Assembly: GCF_000698575.1 (NCBI RefSeq)
Contig: NZ_JFHD01000050.1
Span: forward strand, 1-36,818
Reading direction: 5' to 3'
DNA: 36,818 bases
Source of the DNA: Caballeronia zhejiangensis
GTDB taxonomy: Bacteria > Pseudomonadota > Gammaproteobacteria > Burkholderiales > Burkholderiaceae
The notes below the pieces were generated by a model. The model was not told where the DNA came from. It ran no database searches and saw nothing but the letters and a program-made list of their open reading frames with translations. Of this stretch, positions 32,558 to 36,818 are shown in pieces (the first letter of the stretch is position 1; every line of letters begins with the position of its first letter). Both the position numbers and the translations under genes were made by a program.

Positions 32558-32580
32558 GATATGGCACACTGTGCTATATC
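32558..32580. promoter_or_regulatory. 23-bp near-perfect palindrome, possible operator
   Basis: GATATGGCACA and TGTGCTATATC flank C32569, with ten of eleven base pairs matching. It lies about 100 bases upstream of the gene at 32682 and includes an AT-rich TATATC that could be a -10 element. Its inner 16-mer recurs at 12068-12083. The binding protein is unknown. Confidence 0.4.
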
Positions 32581-32681
32581 AACATTGTGCGTCACGGTCG
32601 TACACGGCATAGAAGCCTAATGGATGCGGAAAACGCCCGATACGTGCGGAAACGACCGATAATGCTTTGGCGAGGATCTCG

Positions 32682-33065
32682 ATGAAGTACCTTTCTTGGT
32701 TGCCGAAGCTATGGATCGTCGACGCTTTGTGTGGCTTTGTTGAAGTCGCCAACACTGCCCCGGGACTCATCCACGGAGCATTGACTTGTGACGAAGTGGC
32801 GCAGCTGAATGACCAAGCATCGGCAAGCCGACGTTACTTTTCGACATGCGACCTTCAGCATCGCGACCTTTTCGTGACTGTCGAGCACGCTCGTCCGGCG
32901 AGTGCAATCGGTCCGGACCGTTCTGCCTCGCTGGATGACGCAACTTTGTACGGTGCCGGCGCGACCTATATGCAGCGAGTGGGATTTGGCGTCGGAAGCT
33001 GCGCGCTGACAGCGCTGGGCTATTCTGCTCCTTCCGCCATTCATCCCCGTGAACACGAGCCGTGA
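32682..33065 (+). CDS. Hypothetical protein
   Basis: This is a 127-residue open frame with ATG at 32682 preceded by GAGGA. The N-terminus (KYLSWLPKLWIVDALCGFV) is moderately hydrophobic but lacks a clear cleavage site. It has four Cys in all (at about 17, 36, 56 and 107). No family is recognised. A palindromic site upstream supports a promoter here. The codon pattern is weaker than in the flanking operon genes, so it may not be real. Confidence 0.35.
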   Translation: MKYLSWLPKLWIVDALCGFVEVANTAPGLIHGALTCDEVAQLNDQASASRRYFSTCDLQHRDLFVTVEHARPASAIGPDRSASLDDATLYGAGATYMQRVGFGVGSCALTALGYSAPSAIHPREHEP

Positions 33066-33097
33066 TCGGTGGCTTGTAGTGAATCTAGTTTTTAAGC

Positions 33098-33502
33098 ATG
33101 GTCAGAACTTCCGCGCTACTGTCGATTTCGACTCTACTGTTGTCGAGTGTTTGTCACGCCGATGGCTACGACCATACGGTCATTTATACAGGAAAGGCCA
33201 ATAATGGTGCCATCGTGCATTTGCGGCTGTTCGAAGGTGACAACGGAGCCGGTGAGGCAATTGTCGAGTCTCGATTCCAGGTAAATCGCTTTTACGAGAC
33301 GTTGACCTACCGGGTGGCGTGGGGCCGAAATGCGCTGGCCGGGGCGGGCGACTCAGTTCGCGTCTGGCTTCCTGGAAATCCGGTGGTGCACCTGTACTGC
33401 GGAGCTCGGAACCTGGCGTGTGCATCTGAGGAATCCTTCGTAATAAATGCTCTCGGCGTATCTGCGCAACAATGGGAGCGCACCATTGAGGAGGGTGGTT
33501 GA
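33098..33502 (+). CDS. Hypothetical secreted protein
   Basis: This is a 134-residue protein with a convincing signal peptide (hydrophobic core SALLSISTLLLSSV, cleavage likely after VCHA at 21). The mature part is beta-rich (HTVIYTGKANNGAIVHLRLF and FYETLTYRVAWGR) with a Cys pair (HLYCGARNLACAS) that could form a disulfide. No known family is recognised. There is no strong ribosome site. It starts 32 bases after the previous frame ends and could share its promoter. Confidence 0.5.
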   Translation: MVRTSALLSISTLLLSSVCHADGYDHTVIYTGKANNGAIVHLRLFEGDNGAGEAIVESRFQVNRFYETLTYRVAWGRNALAGAGDSVRVWLPGNPVVHLYCGARNLACASEESFVINALGVSAQQWERTIEEGG

Positions 33503-34137
33503 AGAATGGAAGGTTCTGACGAGCCAATCCCACCATCGCTCTTGACGCCGATCGAGGCAACGCGCTCGCCGAGAGCGGCGACTGATGTTCACCAGCGACG
33601 CAAGGGCCACGCACAGCGAGATGTTGCGGAGCGATCGGCAAGCTACCCGTATCAGGAGTTTTGGCGCGGGTGCAAGCGACCTTGACTCCTTCGTCTTCTC
33701 GTGCGGCGGCCGACTGTTCTCGCAACAATCATCGATCTCAAATCGTCTCTCACGTCAATCATTCAAGATATTCTTGTGTCACGCCATTCTATTTTCAGTG
33801 CCGATAGACGATCTGCTCGTGAGGCGTTGATGTTGTCTAAGGCGATCGAAAAGCGGCTCGTGATCGGCTACGAGTTGGGCTTCCAATCGGCCGAAGACGC
33901 GATCACGGCAGTACCGAACCTGTCGCGTTGCAGGGCCGGAGCGACCGGCGATGCGGTGCATCGGGCGCCGAGTCGACGTACCGCTCAACGACAAGGTCGT
34001 CGCGGTCGTCGCTGCATCAGAGAAGCAGAGAATATCGACCTCGCGCCTCACATCTCGTGTGAACTTACTCCGCCGATGGAAAGGACTCAGGCCTTCGGGA
34101 TATCCTACCGTTAAGCAGAATTCAGGGGTGTCTCGTT
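33503..34137. other. 635-base stretch without a convincing gene
   Basis: Open frames on both strands are short, lack ribosome sites and show no recognised domain. A forward frame covering about 33830-33920 reads SKAIEKRLVIGYELGFQSAE and looks protein-like but then turns Arg-rich, so a decayed gene is possible. The last 30 bases include AGGGG, the likely ribosome site of the DUF2254 gene. Confidence 0.35.
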
Positions 34138-35397
34138 ATGATCGCTCGATGGCAGTGGGTGTTGAAAAGGATCAGCAAGCGATTGTGGTTCCGGACAGGA
34201 CTTTTCTCGGTGTTGGGCGTCGCAACGGCTTTGCTAGCGCTGGCAGTCAAGCCTTATATTCCAGACGACCTCTCCGCACGCGTCGGCGCCGATGCAGTCG
34301 ACAATATTCTCGGCATCATCGCTTCAAGCATGCTGGCTGCGACGACATTCTCTCTGAACATTATGGTGTCGGCCTATGGGTCTGCGACTACAAATGTGAC
34401 GCCCCGGGCCACGCCACTGCTTGTTGAAGACACCACGACTCAGAATGTCCTGGCCACGTTCATCGGTTCGTTCTTGTTTAGCCTGGTGGGCATCATCGCC
34501 TTAAGTACCGGCCTTTATGGCAGAAACGGCCGGGTCGTGTTGTTCGCAGTGACAATTGCGGTCATCGTGTTGATCGTTTATACACTCCTACGATGGATTG
34601 ACCATCTTGCCCGTCTGGGCAGACTTGGTGAAACGTCCGATCGCGTCGAGGCAGCGGCAATCGCCGCGCTTGATCAGCGACTCAAGCATCCCTATCTGGG
34701 CGGCAGTCCGTTTCCGGGCGATGAGTTTTTAACATCCGGCCGCGCTGTGTATTCTAATTCGATCGGTTACATTGAGCATATTGACATCAAGGCTCTCGGT
34801 GAAATCAGTCAAGCGTTGTCCACCGCTATCGCCCTTCGTGTCCTTCCGGGAAGCTTCGTCGATGAGCACACTGTTCTGACCCACGTCGAAAGATTGGATG
34901 GCGGGGATGTCGAGTCCATTCGGGCCGCGTTCACAGTCGGCGTGCGGCGCTCGTTCGATCAGGATCCGCGTTTCGGCATATCGGTTCTTTCTGAGATTGC
35001 GTCGCGTGCGCTTTCTCCGGCTATCAATGATCCCGGCACCGCGATCGACGTCATTGGCAGGGGGGTACGCATCCTTTCACGGTGGGACCGGCGATCGGAG
35101 TTAAATGAGGAGCCGTTGCAGGGCTGCGACCAAGTTTTCGTGCCCGGCCTATCCCTTGCTGATCTCTTCGACGACTTCTTCGGTCCCTTGTCCCGCGACG
35201 CAGCAAGCATGCTGGAAGTAGGCATCCGGTTGCAGAAATCATTGGCGTTGCTTGCTCGGAATGGGGACACTTCGTTCGAGTTGGCGGCCGTGCGTCACGC
35301 TGCGCTCGCGCTGAAGCGAGCCGAGATTGCGCTCGACCTTGAGGAGGATAAAATTCAATTGCGGCGGCTGGCTCTGAAGGTGCGTGCCGTTGAGTAA
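34138..35397 (+). CDS. DUF2254 family membrane protein
   Basis: This is a 419-residue protein of the DUF2254 family, whose function is unknown. Four hydrophobic helices fill the first half (about 20-40, 57-80, 106-127 and 131-150). A soluble domain follows with the family signatures YIEHIDIKALGEIS, the DPRFGISVLSEIASRALSPA region, NDPGTAIDVIGRG, and a helical C-terminus. The segment ASSMLAATTFSLNIMVSAY between helices is strongly conserved in this family. It is monocistronic, as the next gene is convergent. The codon pattern fits the host. Confidence 0.85.
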   Translation: MIARWQWVLKRISKRLWFRTGLFSVLGVATALLALAVKPYIPDDLSARVGADAVDNILGIIASSMLAATTFSLNIMVSAYGSATTNVTPRATPLLVEDTTTQNVLATFIGSFLFSLVGIIALSTGLYGRNGRVVLFAVTIAVIVLIVYTLLRWIDHLARLGRLGETSDRVEAAAIAALDQRLKHPYLGGSPFPGDEFLTSGRAVYSNSIGYIEHIDIKALGEISQALSTAIALRVLPGSFVDEHTVLTHVERLDGGDVESIRAAFTVGVRRSFDQDPRFGISVLSEIASRALSPAINDPGTAIDVIGRGVRILSRWDRRSELNEEPLQGCDQVFVPGLSLADLFDDFFGPLSRDAASMLEVGIRLQKSLALLARNGDTSFELAAVRHAALALKRAEIALDLEEDKIQLRRLALKVRAVE

Positions 35398-35453
35398 GTT
35401 ATTTGTAGAATTCAGTAAAGCGCGGCTCATGGTGCGGATGCAGAGTTACTCTG

Positions 35454-35816
35454 CTAGGGTCTGCCCGGCATTTCTGGATGTAGGCACGCCCGCACCATAG
35501 CCAAATAGCGACGATCGGCAAGCCGCCTTTCAAAATACTCAACTGTTGTGTGACCGGACTCTTCTGTTAAGCGTGCACCGATTCGGACGCCGGCGAAGAA
35601 GGTTTTCGCACTCAGTTGGATAGAATGTTTCGCCACGGCAATGCGCACACTGCGTGTCGCGTCAGCCCAGCGAGACTCGATGCAAGTAGCCACCGTTGCG
35701 GCGGACGCATCTGTGTGCGCCGATAAAAGCGGAGACATGGCAAAGGGACCGTCCTCACGGGAGCAAGCGCATAGGGTCAGGCTGAGGGCTAGCATGACGG
35801 CCAGACGCTGCTGCAT
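35454..35816 (-). CDS. Hypothetical lipoprotein
   Basis: This is a 120-residue protein with a lipoprotein signal (QQRLAVMLALSLTLCAC; lipidated Cys18). The mature part has a Cys pair (VATCIESRW and VRACLHPEM) and a central amphipathic strand region. No family is recognised. The ATG at 35816 gives a compact signal; an earlier in-frame start at 35843 would add nine polar residues. It converges on the DUF2254 gene. Confidence 0.6.
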   Translation of the reverse strand: MQQRLAVMLALSLTLCACSREDGPFAMSPLLSAHTDASAATVATCIESRWADATRSVRIAVAKHSIQLSAKTFFAGVRIGARLTEESGHTTVEYFERRLADRRYLAMVRACLHPEMPGRP

Positions 35817-36268
35817 CTTCGAGATTTTTGGCGATGATCGCATTCACACCCATGACTTTAATAACGCTGACAAGCCGATTGTTGCTGCGTAAAATGGACG
35901 CCACCGAAGGGGTGCCACGTTTCTGCCGGCAATGACGGATGCTAGTCGGCTCGCGATCTGTATCGCACATCGATAAGGTGAGGCGTTAGCGTAGCACGTC
36001 TCTGTTGAGCAGGCAGGAGCACGGTTGTCATTTGAGACCAGGTAGCGGCCAGGTTAATAACCGGTCTTAAGGCTGCGCTGAGCAAGATCTCACAGGCCTG
36101 CAAAGCGCCGGGACCTCGCGTGCGGGTAGCACTCGACAGTAGCGTCATTGATGATCAGCAAAGCGGATCGGACACTGTACTGCGCAAGACCTGCTCCTTG
36201 ATGGGAACCGTGGGGGTTCAATTTGGTCGACCTAACATGAGAGACGCAGGGCAAATGCAGGAGACGAA
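35817..36268. other. Intergenic stretch without a convincing gene
   Basis: This region of about 450 bases holds the divergent promoters of two small exported-protein genes. Several short frames exist, but none has both a ribosome site and recognisable sequence. A small inverted repeat GGTT-AAT-AACC lies near 36052-36062. Confidence 0.35.
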
Positions 36269-36562
36269 ATGAGACGCCTATTGACCGCTGCACTTTTCAT
36301 CGCTTCTTTGGTTTCTGGTGCGTCGTTCGCATCTGACAAGAACGCGACGCAAGCCGCAGGGGATCGCAAAGGGGCAGGTGCGCATGCAGAAACTTTTGGA
36401 CTGTTCCATCCGAAGCTGCAAGCAGAGGGGTTGTCAGACTGGAATACGTTAGTACCCGGATCAAAGCTGTCGGGCTACGGTTTCACGTATGGCGGATTGT
36501 GGGCCTCGTCGTCCTCAAGGCATCCCAAGGCTCAGCGAAAGCGCTTGTATTTGCATCATTGA
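36269..36562 (+). CDS. Hypothetical small exported protein
   Basis: This is a 97-residue protein with a classical signal peptide (RRLLTAALFIASLVSGASFA, cleavage near residue 21) and a well placed AGGAGA ribosome site at 36259-36264. The mature part is about 75 residues, rich in Gly, Ala and Ser, and ends in a basic tail (HPKAQRKRLYLHH) that looks unlike its start. A frameshift near the C-terminus is possible. No family is recognised. Confidence 0.5.
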   Translation: MRRLLTAALFIASLVSGASFASDKNATQAAGDRKGAGAHAETFGLFHPKLQAEGLSDWNTLVPGSKLSGYGFTYGGLWASSSSRHPKAQRKRLYLHH

Positions 36563-36716
36563 TCGACAAGGTGCTCCTGCACGACAACGTTTCAGTCGAC
36601 AGATGACTTGCTAGTAGATTGCCGGTCCATTGCTTTCTTCGCGTTGCGCCTTCGGCATCTGTCTGGGCGTTCTAGCGACGCTCGTTTCAGCGTCCGATCA
36701 GGTGAAATTGTCCTCT

Positions 36717-36818
36717 CTAGACGCTTGCTGCTTGCGCCGCAAAAAGTGCCAGCGTACCGAGAAGGACCCAGCCTCCTATGAAGAGTACAACATGGCGGCG
36801 TCCTGAATACGGTCGCAC
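36717..36818 (-). CDS. C-terminal end of a membrane protein cut by the right edge
   Basis: The minus-strand frame is open from the window edge to a TAG at 36717-36719. Its last residues include a clear transmembrane helix (VVLFIGGWVLLGTLALFAAQ) preceded by a basic GRRH, as in a final membrane span. The protein cannot be named from 33 residues. Confidence 0.5.
   Translation of the reverse strand: MRPYSGRRHVVLFIGGWVLLGTLALFAAQAASV

Noticed and set aside
35942..36148. Minus-strand frame first suspected to be an insertion-sequence end
   Set aside because: No transposase motif, terminal inverted repeat or target duplication could be seen.
1..36818. CRISPR arrays, tRNA/rRNA genes, prophage or restriction-type defence genes
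   Set aside because: No regularly spaced repeats, no cloverleaf-like sequences and no corresponding protein families were found.

Overview
The window (about 36.8 kb, high GC, strong G/C third-position bias) looks like chromosomal or megaplasmid DNA of a betaproteobacterium in the Burkholderiaceae, most likely a Caballeronia/Paraburkholderia-type organism. This is judged from gene content (fused CtaD-CtaE oxidase, BLH-SQR fusion, GMC/gluconate-dehydrogenase operon, DUF302, DUF2254) and codon use, not from a marker gene. No rRNA, tRNA, CRISPR array or intact insertion sequence was seen.

Layout. (1) 0.1-7.2 kb is a sulfur and thiol-redox module. A divergent promoter at about 4.56 kb carries two adjacent 13-bp palindromes. 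Leftwards it drives a BigR/SqrR-like ArsR repressor, two YeeE/YedE-type half transporters, a TauE/SafE exporter and a membrane-anchored TlpA-like thioredoxin. Rightwards it drives an ETHE1-type persulfide dioxygenase and a fusion of a BLH/DUF442 sulfurtransferase-like domain to sulfide:quinone oxidoreductase. DsbG and DUF302 lie just beyond. Together they would sense reactive sulfur, oxidise sulfide to persulfide and then sulfite, and move the products across the membrane. (2) 7.5-14.7 kb is mixed: a PQQ-type sorbosone/glucose dehydrogenase-like lipoprotein, cytochrome b561, a broken VIT-family gene, a putative Na+/H+ antiporter, an FtsI-like transpeptidase outside any division cluster, and a small secreted-protein gene split by a frameshift. 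(3) 14.7-23.6 kb is a tight seven-gene leftward operon: TPP enzyme, enolase-superfamily dehydratase/racemase, an internally duplicated membrane protein, gluconate-dehydrogenase-subunit-3-like protein, GMC oxidoreductase, SDR and GH15 glucan hydrolase. None of the soluble enzymes has an export signal, so a cytoplasmic glucan-to-sugar-acid-to-keto-acid route is a reasonable hypothesis. (4) 23.9-25.7 kb holds a ClC chloride transporter and a MarR regulator.

(5) 26.0-32.2 kb is the most unusual part: a five-gene operon encoding DUF4396, CuA/cytochrome c subunit II, a fused subunit I+III oxidase, an unknown three-helix membrane protein and a triheme c-type lipoprotein. The oxidase keeps every metal ligand and the active-site Tyr. 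It has Trp in place of the D-channel Glu, Phe-Ala in place of the alternative Tyr-Ser of A2-type enzymes, and Ala in place of the K-channel Lys. It therefore appears to be a heme-copper oxidase with non-standard proton routes. (6) 32.2-36.8 kb holds small unrecognised secreted or lipoprotein genes, a DUF2254 membrane protein and a gene cut by the right edge.

All functional calls rest on reading motifs by eye; no database search was run.
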